This document shows, piece after piece, positions 32,492 to 40,873 of a stretch of 64,000 nucleotides of DNA. Below the pieces are notes generated by a model. The model ran no database searches, had not been told where the DNA came from, and saw only the letters and a list, made by a program, of their open reading frames with translations. Each line of letters opens with the position of its first letter. Within the stretch, counting starts at the first letter, position 1. Both the position numbers and the translations under genes were made by a program. Origin of the DNA: Singulisphaera sp. GP187 (GTDB taxonomy: Bacteria; Planctomycetota; GCA-002687715); assembly GCA_945907755.1 (NCBI GenBank), contig CAMDTN010000001.1, forward strand, positions 1-64,000, given 5' to 3'.

Positions 32492-34309
32492 TCAGGCTTG
32501 CTGCGGCACACGCGCATCATCTTGGCGCAGCACAAGCACCTTCCAACGCGGCAGATCCTTGCCAAAGAAGTCCTTCGGTCCGGCCATTTCCCAAGCGAGG
32601 AAAGTGATGGGGCAGGGGGCGCTCAGTTCCTCCGCGCTGGTACCAAAGATGTTTGTTGAAGCTTCGAACGGGCCTCGGGCATGGCTCGCTGCTGCCCATT
32701 CATCGCGGGCGGCCTGCACCGCTTCGTCTGGCAGCACTCGGGCATCCAGCACCGAATCGCAGTTCAAGTAGTGCTCGTAACGGAACAATTCGTCCAGCGC
32801 AGCCTGCATGCCGAGATGTGCGAAATGTTTGTCCAAGGTCTTGCGTAGCAACGCGGCATTCAACAGGCGCGTGTCTTCGGGCTTGAATGCTTGGCACAGC
32901 AGTGCTTTCCGTACTTGCGGGCGCGTCTCGGGGGTGTCCTGCAGATTCCAGACATCTTCCATGAAGTCCTCGCCCATGCGCTCGAACAAATCGCACGGGC
33001 GGATGCCCAGCAGGGCCACGACCTTGATGGCCAAGCCTGGGGCATGCTCGAACCACTTCACGCCAACGGCGATCAAGCCGCCGCGAATCATGTCACTTTC
33101 AGGGAAGGTGGTGGAGTTGTATACGAGGCGGAACTCGCCTTCGTAAAGCATCTTGAATTCTTCGCGCCGCTTCCAGTAGCCCGTAGCTGGCAACACCGAG
33201 AATGGAAACACGACAATCGAATCTGGATGAGTATGGAATGCGTAGTCAACGCTGGAGCGGAAGCCGTTGATGTGGTCGCCAGGCAGCCCAAGGATGAGTT
33301 GTTGATTGTTCGAATGCAGCCCGTACTTCTGCAGCAGCGGGATCTTGATGTCCAAGAACTTCTTGTCCCATTTGCGATTGATGTACTCGTAGGCCTCGTC
33401 GTTGGTGGTTTGGATGCCGGTCTCGATGTACACGCCGGCTTCCTTCATCAAGCGGCACAACTCCTCGTCGAGGAAGTCGAGATTGGGGAAGAAGGTGACA
33501 CTCTGGTCTGCGGCCTTATGCGCCAAAATGAAGCGCAGGAGATCCTTCGCAACTTGTTTCTTGTATCCAAACATCGAATCGAAGAACCAGATCTTCTTGA
33601 TGTTCTTGTGTGCCAAGACGCGGCCGAGGTCGCTGAAAACGCGTTCCATTGTGAACGCACGCCGCGTCGTGCCGCCCCAATAGCAGTAGGCACAGCCCAT
33701 GTAGCAGCCGCGGAATGTTTCCAGCGCGAACACATTAGTGTTCTCGATGACATTGGCCACTTCGGGGAGATCGAGGATGGACGGGATGTCATCCAAGTTG
33801 TCGAGAAAGGCCACCTTGTCTGTTTCGTGCACTTCGCCACTCGTGCGCTCGCGCCAAGTGATGCCGGTGATTTGTGCCAGCGGCAGCGCATCGCCCAAAT
33901 AGTGATGCAGCAGTGCAGCGAAGGTGCGTTCACCTTCGTCGCGCACGATCAGATCTACTGTGGGATGTTCCATCAGCAGGTCTTTGGCGTAGTCGGCATC
34001 GGACACATCGGGCCCGCCCCAGAGGATGGTGGCTTCTGCTGGCAGCACGAAACGCAAGCGGCGGGTGGCTTCGTACATGCGGAAGCGCGACCAGATGTAC
34101 ATACTCATGCCCACGAGGTCCGGCTTGAAATCCTGCGCCGCTGTCAAAATGGCCCCAATGGTGGCCTCGGGGTCTTCGTGTGGTGACCCGCTCACGAGGC
34201 GGATTTCGACCCTGTCCTTCAGCCCGGCATCCGCCAAGGCGTAGGACTTCAGGTTGAGCAGGGCCAGCGAGGCTGGAGCAAAGTCACAGTGGCAGAGGAG
34301 GATCTTCAT
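32492..34309 (-). CDS. B12-binding domain-containing radical SAM protein
   Basis: 605 aa from the ATG at 34309. N-terminal Rossmann-type B12-binding domain (~1-150: MKILLCHCDFAPASLALLNL, DLVGMSMYIWSRF, TILWGGPDVSD). Radical SAM cluster CYMGCAYCYWGG at ~220, then FFDSMFGYKK and ETGIQTTNDEAY strands, LGLPGD and a C-terminal ~170-residue extension. The B12 domain lacks a clear DxHxxG motif, so cobalamin may bind base-off without His or not at all. The reaction is unknown; family members methylate or rearrange natural-product precursors. It is transcribed with the TPR gene. Confidence 0.88.
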   Translation of the reverse strand: MKILLCHCDFAPASLALLNLKSYALADAGLKDRVEIRLVSGSPHEDPEATIGAILTAAQDFKPDLVGMSMYIWSRFRMYEATRRLRFVLPAEATILWGGPDVSDADYAKDLLMEHPTVDLIVRDEGERTFAALLHHYLGDALPLAQITGITWRERTSGEVHETDKVAFLDNLDDIPSILDLPEVANVIENTNVFALETFRGCYMGCAYCYWGGTTRRAFTMERVFSDLGRVLAHKNIKKIWFFDSMFGYKKQVAKDLLRFILAHKAADQSVTFFPNLDFLDEELCRLMKEAGVYIETGIQTTNDEAYEYINRKWDKKFLDIKIPLLQKYGLHSNNQQLILGLPGDHINGFRSSVDYAFHTHPDSIVVFPFSVLPATGYWKRREEFKMLYEGEFRLVYNSTTFPESDMIRGGLIAVGVKWFEHAPGLAIKVVALLGIRPCDLFERMGEDFMEDVWNLQDTPETRPQVRKALLCQAFKPEDTRLLNAALLRKTLDKHFAHLGMQAALDELFRYEHYLNCDSVLDARVLPDEAVQAARDEWAAASHARGPFEASTNIFGTSAEELSAPCPITFLAWEMAGPKDFFGKDLPRWKVLVLRQDDARVPQQA

Positions 34310-34420
34310 GGGTGAACCCATCCTTCGGCTGAACCGGAGTATGGGCGTTGAAGGATACACTGCCGCCGGTCGCTGGGGGAATGCGCTTTTGCGCGCAACT
34401 TTGGCAGCAGGGGGCATGCG

Positions 34421-34912
34421 ATGGCCGGTGACTTCACAGGAGTGGTGGGCATCCTCGAAGAAGAGGGCCATATCCTGCACGTGCTTAACGAGCGCGTGTT
34501 GGAAGGGCTACCGCGACCCTGCTGGGATCTGCCCGGCGGCGGGGTGGAGCCCGGCGAGAGCCTCACAGAAGCGCTGGTGCGCGAGTTTGTCGAAGAGGCA
34601 GGCTTGGATGTCGTGCCCGGTGAATTGGCATTCGTCATCGAACGCTTTGGCATGCGCACCGGCTTGCGCGACGAACGCACGCGCTTCTTCGTGTTTCATG
34701 TGCAGCGCGCAGCGTCGGCACGCGGCCGCGAGCCAAGCCCCCAAGACGCCGAGATCTTGCGCTGCGAGTTTCTCAGCCGAGGGCACATGCGCGAGCGTTG
34801 CGTCGAGGTCTATCAACGCCCCATTCTCGACTGGCTGGACAACGGACGCAGTCAGCGGTACTTCCTCTTACAGCATCCGCAGCCGTATGCGGATCCGCAG
34901 CGGCTGGCCTGA
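34421..34912 (+). CDS. Nudix hydrolase
   Basis: 163 aa. Complete Nudix box GGVEPGESLTEALVREFVEEAGL (GX5EX7REUXEEXGU), at about residues 39-61, so it should hydrolyse a nucleoside-diphosphate-linked substrate with Mg2+. The rest is the usual small alpha/beta fold (GVVGILEEEGHILHVLNERV, RTRFFVFHVQ). Substrate not predictable. It is divergent from the B12 radical SAM gene and 28 nt ahead of the glycine-zipper lipoprotein gene. Confidence 0.9.
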   Translation: MAGDFTGVVGILEEEGHILHVLNERVLEGLPRPCWDLPGGGVEPGESLTEALVREFVEEAGLDVVPGELAFVIERFGMRTGLRDERTRFFVFHVQRAASARGREPSPQDAEILRCEFLSRGHMRERCVEVYQRPILDWLDNGRSQRYFLLQHPQPYADPQRLA

Positions 34913-34940
34913 ACGCCGTATTCGCTTCGCAGAGATCACC

Positions 34941-35441
34941 ATGACCAAGACTTTGCTGGTGGGGCTGATGTGTTTGCTGTTATTGCCGGGTTGTTCGACT
35001 TGGACCAGCGACAACACCACCGGAACTCTGGTGGGCGCTGGTGCCGGCGCTGGCATCGGCGCGTTGATGGCTGGCGGCGGATCTGTCGTGTGGGGCGCAG
35101 CCATCGGTGCTGGTGCTGGCGCACTGGCGGGGTACTTCATCGCGGAATGGTTGAAGGAACCCGAGCCGGCGCCGGGGCAGCCCATCAATCCGGAAGCTCG
35201 TGCGAAGAGCGACGCAGAGGCCTACTTCCGCCAAGCGCACATGGCGCGCCACGCGGCGGAGTCGGAGTACTACCTGCAACGCTCCATCGAATTGCACCCA
35301 ACTCCTGCGGCTTGCAACAACTTGGGGCTGCTTTACTTGCAGCACGGCGACAAGCCGCGCGCCAGAACACAGTGGCAGCGCGCGCTGGAATTAGACCCCG
35401 CCAACCGTGCCGCCCAAGAGAATCTGAAACGCCTCGGCTGA
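34941..35441 (+). CDS. Glycine-zipper lipoprotein with TPR
   Basis: 166 aa from the ATG at 34941; the longer ORF is spurious upstream. Lipobox LLLPGCSTW. Residues ~28-65 are a glycine-zipper (GTLVGAGAGAGIGALMAGGGS, WGAAIGAGAGALAGYF), typical of outer-membrane-associated proteins. Two TPR-like units follow at 100-160 (AACNNLGLLYLQHGDKPRARTQWQRALELDPANRAAQENL). Probably anchored to the outer membrane. Confidence 0.8.
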   Translation: MTKTLLVGLMCLLLLPGCSTWTSDNTTGTLVGAGAGAGIGALMAGGGSVVWGAAIGAGAGALAGYFIAEWLKEPEPAPGQPINPEARAKSDAEAYFRQAHMARHAAESEYYLQRSIELHPTPAACNNLGLLYLQHGDKPRARTQWQRALELDPANRAAQENLKRLG

Positions 35442-35510
35442 ATTCTGCAGAGATTTTAGGGGACGCGGAGAGCAAATGCCGCCTCTGGTGCTGCACCGGG
35501 AGGTGGATTC

Positions 35511-36350
35511 ATGTCGAGTGCAGTGATGGCGGCGTTGGCGCCTGCGCGTGAAGTGCGCAGTGATGTGGTGCGCGGCGATGTGTGGGGCGAAGCCGTGGCG
35601 GCGTTTTCGCGCTTGCTGCTGCTGCGCGGATATTCGCGCTTCACTGTGCGCGACTACAGCAGCGATGTCTTCCGCTTAGCCAAGCTGGTTGGCGGGCCGC
35701 CGCTGGGTCTGCGCGCCGAGCATGTGGCGGAGGCTGCGTGCTGCGATCGATCTTCTGGATTGGCGGTGCAAACGCAACGCCGTCGGGCATCGGCCTATGC
35801 CATGTTTCATGCTTGGATGCGCCAAGATCCTGCGCTGAATGGAGCGCTGCCGCGCTTACTTGCTGCGGACAGCCCGCTGGACCTCAACGAACGCCTGTTG
35901 GTGGCGTTGACGGGCTTGGCCGGCTTGCGCTTGAGTGAAATTCGCCATCTCGAGGGCCGCGACATCTTGCTGCGCACTCAAGTGCTGCGTTCGCGCCAAG
36001 GTTGGCGCATTGTGCCGCTGCATCCTGAATTGTTGCGTTTGCTGGAAGCGCACACGGCACAGCGTCCGCTGCACAGTTTTCGCGCGCTAGTGATGGGCCC
36101 GTGCGGTTACAGCGTTCACGAGCGCACGCTGCATGGCCGATTCCGTCGCATCGCGCAGCGCTGTGAAGTGCCGACGCTCACGCCGGACTTGTTGCGGCGC
36201 ACCAGCGCTGAAAAGCTGCGCGGCATCGGAACGCCGCAGACCTTGGTGCGCGCCTTCATTGGGCAGGAACGCACGCAGCCATTGGCGCCGCGCAGCGGGC
36301 AGTTCGCAGATCTGTCGTGCATCCGCGACAAGATTCGGCAGTTGTTGTGA
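35511..36350 (+). CDS. Degenerate tyrosine recombinase/integrase-family protein
   Basis: 279 aa. The N-terminal ~80 residues resemble a core-binding (SAM-like) domain (FSRLLLLRGYSRFTVRDYSSDV). The C-terminal domain follows the tyrosine-recombinase layout: GLAGLRLSEIRHLEGRDI with the first catalytic Arg, SRQGWRIVPLHPEL, LTPDLLRRTSAEKLRGIGTPQTLVRAFIGQERTQPL. However, the usual HxLRH is PDLLRRT, the GH of the LGH motif is GQ, and no Tyr follows in the nucleophile position. Strand transfer is therefore unlikely. It may retain DNA binding. A frame of normal length implies selection on another role. Confidence 0.7.
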   Translation: MSSAVMAALAPAREVRSDVVRGDVWGEAVAAFSRLLLLRGYSRFTVRDYSSDVFRLAKLVGGPPLGLRAEHVAEAACCDRSSGLAVQTQRRRASAYAMFHAWMRQDPALNGALPRLLAADSPLDLNERLLVALTGLAGLRLSEIRHLEGRDILLRTQVLRSRQGWRIVPLHPELLRLLEAHTAQRPLHSFRALVMGPCGYSVHERTLHGRFRRIAQRCEVPTLTPDLLRRTSAEKLRGIGTPQTLVRAFIGQERTQPLAPRSGQFADLSCIRDKIRQLL

Positions 36351-36361
36351 GGCGCGCTGAA

Positions 36362-36994
36362 TCAGCCGCCAGCTTTCATGTGCACCGCGCGGCGGTGCAC
36401 GGCCACCGCCAAGTCACCGGCAATGTCCATGGTGCGGCCGACGGAAACGAAACCGTGGCCAAGGCGAATGATGTAGGGCATGGCGCCCAACTCGCTGGCG
36501 GTTTCTTGCGAATCGATCAGCGTGCCGAAATCACGGGTGCCAGTGGTGAGTGCGATGGGGAACTCACGGGCCAAAGCGTGCGCGTATTCCAGCACTAACT
36601 CATCGTGGCCGTGCAGCACAGCATTCACATCAGTGCGCGCTGCATAAATCCGTTCGTGCAAGAACGCGTCACTGCTGGGCGTGCCGCTGCCTAAGACATG
36701 GAGTTCGAAGGCTTGTGCGTCGGCGCGTACTACTTCAACGAAGCTGGTCCAGTCGATGCCTGTTTTCAAGCGAGAGCGCGTGGGGGTTATCACAAACCCC
36801 GCCGGTGTGCGGAACGACAAATTGCCGGCGGAAGCGCCACCTTCCACAGGGGCGAGCCCTTCGGAATCGAACACCGCGCACCAGTGCGCAAGTTGTTGCA
36901 TCGCCGCAGGCCACGGGTTGGGCGTGGTGTCGCGATGGCGCACCGTGAAACGATGGCGCACGCCGCATTCGCGATTCTCAGGTGTCATGCTCAT
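36362..36994 (-). CDS. Class II aldolase/adducin family protein
   Basis: 210 aa; ATG at 36994 forms an ATGA overlap with acs. Family features are [23 protein letters not shown], the HGHDE zinc-site His pair at ~125, and a later His in GHGFVSVG. The fold binds zinc and acts on sugar phosphates (fuculose-, ribulose-phosphate aldolase or MtnB-like). An internal ATG (MQQLAHW) at ~32 is an alternative start. Substrate unknown. Translational coupling to acs suggests a shared use of acetyl/aldehyde intermediates, but this is inference. Confidence 0.85.
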   Translation of the reverse strand: MSMTPENRECGVRHRFTVRHRDTTPNPWPAAMQQLAHWCAVFDSEGLAPVEGGASAGNLSFRTPAGFVITPTRSRLKTGIDWTSFVEVVRADAQAFELHVLGSGTPSSDAFLHERIYAARTDVNAVLHGHDELVLEYAHALAREFPIALTTGTRDFGTLIDSQETASELGAMPYIIRLGHGFVSVGRTMDIAGDLAVAVHRRAVHMKAGG

Positions 36995-38967
36995 CGTGGG
37001 AATTTTGCTCCGCCAAGGCCTGCGACAAGCGCTTCCACCACCGCAGGGTCTGCCAAAGTGGAAATGTCGCCAAGGTCGCTGGTCTCAGCAGCAGCCAACT
37101 TGCGCAAGATGCGCCTCATAATCTTGCCAGAACGCGTCTTGGGCAAGCCCGGAGTCAGTTGCAGCGCATCGGGTGCTGCGAAAGCACCAATCTGGCGACG
37201 CACAGTCTGCACCAGTTCTGCGCGCAGCGCGTCCGACCCCTGTTGCCCCGCTTTCAAGATGACGAAGGCATAAACACCCTGTCCTTTGATGGCATGAGGC
37301 ATGCCTACCACCGCGGCTTCCGCCACCGCTGGGTGCGTGACAAGTGCCGATTCAACTTCCGCAGTGCCGATGCGATGGCCTGAAACATTCAGCACATCGT
37401 CGACGCGGCCTGTGATCCACCAGTAGCCATCCTTGTCGCGGAACGCGCCGTCGCCCGTGAAGTACATGCCGGGGAAGCGCGCGAAGTATGTGGCTTTGAA
37501 GCGGGCGTGGTCGCCGTAAACCGAACGCATCATGCCGGGCCATGGGTGCAAGATGACCAAATTCCCCGAGACGCCGTTGCCTTCCAGCAAGCGGCCATCG
37601 TCGTCCACCAGTGCGGGCTGCACACCAGGCAGCGGGAGCGTGGCGGAACCAGGTTTCTGCGCGACGGCACCAGGCAGCGGCGCAATCAAGATGCCGCCGG
37701 TTTCCGTCTGCCACCAAGTGTCCACGATGGGACAGCGGCCGCCGCCAACAACGCGGTGGTACCACAGCCATGTTTCTGGATTGATCGGTTCGCCCACCGT
37801 GCCCAGCAAGCGCAGCGAAGTGCGTTGGCGTTGCAGCACCGGCGCGTCGCCGTGTTGCGCGATGCCGCGAATGGCCGTGGGCGCGGTGTAGAAAATCGTC
37901 ACTTGGTGTTTGTCCACAACATCCCAGAAGCGCCCGGCATCCGGGTATGTGGGCACGCCTTCAAACATCAGCGTGGTGGCGCCGTTCGCGAGCGGGCCAT
38001 ACACGATGTAGGAGTGGCCGGTGACCCAACCCACATCCGCGGTGCACCAGAAAATATCGGTGGGTTGCAAGTCGAACACCAAGCGGTGCGACCACGCGGC
38101 ATGCAGCAGATAACCGCCCGTGGTGTGCAGCACGCCTTTGGGCCGTCCGGTGGAGCCCGAGGTGTACAAGATGAACAGCGGGTCTTCGGCGCCCATGGGT
38201 TCTGGTGCGCATTCGATGCTGGCTGCGGCCATGGCGTCGTGCCACCACACATCGCGCCCGGCCGTGAAGTTCACACTGGCGCCCGTGCGCCGCACCACCA
38301 GCACATGTTCGATGCTTGGTGTTTTCTCTAAGGCGGCATCGGCCACTTGCTTCAGCGGCACCACTTTGCCGCCGCGCAAGCCCTGGTCTGCAGTGATCAA
38401 CAGCTTGCACGCCGCATCGTTGATGCGGTCGGAAAGTGATTCCGCGGAGAAGCCGCCGAAGACAACCGAGTGCACCGCGCCGATGCGCGCGCAGGCGAGC
38501 ATGGCCACCGCTGCCTCGGGGATCATTGGCATGTACAAGCACACGCGGTCGCCGCGCTGCACGCCCAGTTGCTTCATGGCGTTCGCGGCGCGGCAAGTGC
38601 GTTCCAGCAACTCCGCATAGCTGATGTGCAATTGATCATTGGGGCTGTCGCCTTCCCAAATGATGGCGGTGCGAGCACCGTTGCCTGCGCGCACATGGCG
38701 ATCGATGCAGTTCTCGCTGGCGTTCAACACGCCGTCTTCAAACCAGCGGATGCTGGGTTCCTCGAAATTCCAATGCAGCACTTGCGTGGGGGCCCGCATC
38801 CAGTGCAGCGCTTGCGCTTCGCGACGCCAGAACCCTTGCGGATCGGTGGCCGCTTCAGCGCACAGCGCGTCGCGCTGCGCCCGCGAATTCACGCTGGCGC
38901 CAGCCGCAAAAGCGGTTGAAGGCGGAATCACCTGACCAAGATCGTGGCTGGGTTGACCAGTGCTCAT
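36991..38967 (-). CDS. acs: Acetyl-CoA synthetase
   Basis: AMP-forming acetate-CoA ligase, 658 aa. Motifs in order: [20 protein letters not shown], the P-loop [43 protein letters not shown], a hinge Asp in [25 protein letters not shown], and the C-terminal [14 protein letters not shown] with the regulatory Lys that is acetylated in homologs. Strong full-length match to Acs rather than propionyl- or longer-chain ligases. It leads a two-gene operon with the class II aldolase. Confidence 0.95.
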   Translation of the reverse strand: MSTGQPSHDLGQVIPPSTAFAAGASVNSRAQRDALCAEAATDPQGFWRREAQALHWMRAPTQVLHWNFEEPSIRWFEDGVLNASENCIDRHVRAGNGARTAIIWEGDSPNDQLHISYAELLERTCRAANAMKQLGVQRGDRVCLYMPMIPEAAVAMLACARIGAVHSVVFGGFSAESLSDRINDAACKLLITADQGLRGGKVVPLKQVADAALEKTPSIEHVLVVRRTGASVNFTAGRDVWWHDAMAAASIECAPEPMGAEDPLFILYTSGSTGRPKGVLHTTGGYLLHAAWSHRLVFDLQPTDIFWCTADVGWVTGHSYIVYGPLANGATTLMFEGVPTYPDAGRFWDVVDKHQVTIFYTAPTAIRGIAQHGDAPVLQRQRTSLRLLGTVGEPINPETWLWYHRVVGGGRCPIVDTWWQTETGGILIAPLPGAVAQKPGSATLPLPGVQPALVDDDGRLLEGNGVSGNLVILHPWPGMMRSVYGDHARFKATYFARFPGMYFTGDGAFRDKDGYWWITGRVDDVLNVSGHRIGTAEVESALVTHPAVAEAAVVGMPHAIKGQGVYAFVILKAGQQGSDALRAELVQTVRRQIGAFAAPDALQLTPGLPKTRSGKIMRRILRKLAAAETSDLGDISTLADPAVVEALVAGLGGAKFPR

Positions 38968-39209
38968 CGCTGCCTCCGGAGTCAGGCGAGCGGAGCTTAT
39001 CAGGGGGTCTCGGCCTCGAAATCGCCCTCAATCCCGCAGAACCTGCGCGCCGATAGAGGAATGCCAAGGAGCGCTGTTCGCAGCGGGCCAATCGGCGTGA
39101 TCTCTTGATGCTCAAGCACTTACAGCGACTCGCCCACAAGCCAATGCCCAAAGGCCCGGTCGTGACTCGCGGCGCGTGCGCTGCAACCGAAGAAAATCAG
39201 CACAAAAAG
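38968..39209. other. Intergenic region between acs and the CRD-like protein
   Basis: No gene, tRNA or hairpin of note is visible. The ORF-track start at 39105 would run through this stretch and the promoter downstream, so it is judged non-coding. It holds the acs 5' region. Confidence 0.5.
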
Positions 39210-39239
39210 TTGGCATTTGGGCGCCCAGTTCACTATGTT
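39210..39239 (+). promoter_or_regulatory. Sigma70-like promoter for the carboxypeptidase-regulatory-like gene
   Basis: TTGGCA at 39210, 18-nt spacer, TATGTT at 39234. This sits ~110 nt ahead of the ATG at 39351 and supports that start over the upstream ORF starts. Confidence 0.5.
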
Positions 39240-39350
39240 GGCAGTGCCTTCTTCGCCGGGACTCCGGTTCCTGTGCAGGATGCGTCGCGCTTTCCAGCCA
39301 TATGGGGGCTGGGTTGTTGCGAGCCGTTTGTTGGTTTTCCAGGTAACAAA

Positions 39351-40847
39351 ATGACCGAAGCTTCTTGGCCTCAAAGCGAGGGCCGGAATCTCTCTGATTC
39401 CGCCACATCGTTTGGAGCTGGCGCTGGCAGCGCGAGTTCCACAGAGCTGGGCGGTGGCGTTAGCCATCGCGCGGGCGCGCTGCGCCTCCTGCTCATCGAC
39501 GACGCTGGTCACGCCGTTCACGGCGCTCGCGTCACGCTGGAAGCGCGTCAGGTCAGCCTCGGCGATTCCATCGAGCTCGGCCAAGTGCGCGGCCTGTTAG
39601 ATCCGCTGGTCGAACGCAGCAGCTCCGACGGCGAAGCGATTCTCAACGACCTCAGCAATGTCAGCTATCGCGTGTCGGTGCACCGCGAAGGATTGGTTGG
39701 GCGCGTGTCCATCGAAGCGCGGCCCGGCGACGACCTCGTCATCTCATTGCGCCGTGGCAGAACTTTCAAAGGTCAAGTCGTGGACGCGCTTACCAAGGCG
39801 CCGGTGATTGGCGCGTTGGTGCGCGTTGCCGGCATTGATTGGAACCGTCGCGAAATCACGCGAGCAGAAGGTGAATCGGATGTGTTCGGCCGCTTCGAAA
39901 TCGCAGGCGTTGGCGAACACGGTCTGGAAGTATCGATCAACGCGCCGTGGTACCCAGAGTTCCGCCACGAGTTCGCGAAGGACAGCGATGGGCTCGTGTT
40001 CCGCCTGCCGCCAGCGCCCCGTGGAGCTTTCGGGCGCTTGATCGACAGCGTTACAGGAGAGCCGATTTCTGGCGCCCGCGTGCGCTCCAGCACCGCCGAA
40101 ACATTGAGCGCCGATGACGGCCGCTTCTTGCTGACGGGTATCGGTTTGGATGGCGCCACGCGCTACATGGAAGACGGCACCGCCTCTGTGTCGCTGGAAA
40201 CGCAACATTCCGATTACGCCCCGCGCGCTGGCGATGTGGCCGTGCCTGTTGAAGTTCCTGCTGGCGAAACGCGCACGGTGAATGTGAAGACCGTGCCGTT
40301 AACACCGCGCCCCTCGTGCCGCGGCCGCGTCAGCGACGACTGCGGCCGCCCTCTGCGCGATGCCGTGGTGGTGTTGGCGTTGCCGGGTTCCAATCTATCG
40401 CAGGCCACGGTGCTGCGCGCTGCGCTACGCACACGCACAGCAGCGGATGGCTCGTTTGTGTTCAAGAGTTTTCCTAACGAGCTTGGCTCGCTGCAATTGG
40501 TGGTGCTTGCCGCTGGTCTCGTGCCGGCGGTGGTCCCGTTGCAAGCCGCTCCAACAGGGTCGCTCGAAATCACCTTGACCACAGGGCTGGACTTGGCCCT
40601 CACAGTCCCCACATTGGCCTGCGGCAATCGCGTCGTTGCGCTGGAAGAATGCGTGCAATCCAACATCGGGCACCGCACCACGCTGCGGCGCCGCACGGGA
40701 GTCGCCGACGAGCGCGGCCGCGTGTGCTTCATCGGCGTGCGTTCTGGGCCGGTGCGCGTGGTGATGCCGAACGGCGGGGTGATGGACCTCGATGTGTCTC
40801 CCGCCGGCGCGCCCGCAGTGGTCATGGAGACGCGCATCAGCGGGTAA
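39351..40847 (+). CDS. Carboxypeptidase regulatory-like (beta-sandwich) repeat protein
   Basis: 498 aa from the ATG at 39351, without an obvious signal peptide. It contains several ~90-residue beta-sandwich units of the carboxypeptidase-regulatory-like/CarboxypepD_reg type: LLLIDDAGHAVHGARVTLE, FKGQVVDALTKAPVIGALVRVAG, GAFGRLIDSVTGEPISGARVRSS, CRGRVSDDCGRPLRDAVVVL. The pattern G.V.D..G.P..GA.V repeats four or five times. No catalytic residues. Such units mediate ligand or surface contacts. It lies 26 nt upstream of the S9 peptidase gene and is probably co-transcribed with it. Confidence 0.78.
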   Translation: MTEASWPQSEGRNLSDSATSFGAGAGSASSTELGGGVSHRAGALRLLLIDDAGHAVHGARVTLEARQVSLGDSIELGQVRGLLDPLVERSSSDGEAILNDLSNVSYRVSVHREGLVGRVSIEARPGDDLVISLRRGRTFKGQVVDALTKAPVIGALVRVAGIDWNRREITRAEGESDVFGRFEIAGVGEHGLEVSINAPWYPEFRHEFAKDSDGLVFRLPPAPRGAFGRLIDSVTGEPISGARVRSSTAETLSADDGRFLLTGIGLDGATRYMEDGTASVSLETQHSDYAPRAGDVAVPVEVPAGETRTVNVKTVPLTPRPSCRGRVSDDCGRPLRDAVVVLALPGSNLSQATVLRAALRTRTAADGSFVFKSFPNELGSLQLVVLAAGLVPAVVPLQAAPTGSLEITLTTGLDLALTVPTLACGNRVVALEECVQSNIGHRTTLRRRTGVADERGRVCFIGVRSGPVRVVMPNGGVMDLDVSPAGAPAVVMETRISG

Positions 40848-40873
40848 AGTGCGCGGCCTGCGGAGGCCCCTTC

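Noticed and set aside
39105-39350. Upstream extension of the carboxypeptidase-regulatory-like ORF
   Set aside because: It would run through a TTGGCA-N18-TATGTT promoter-like pair, has no domain similarity, and the sequence up to 39350 looks intergenic.
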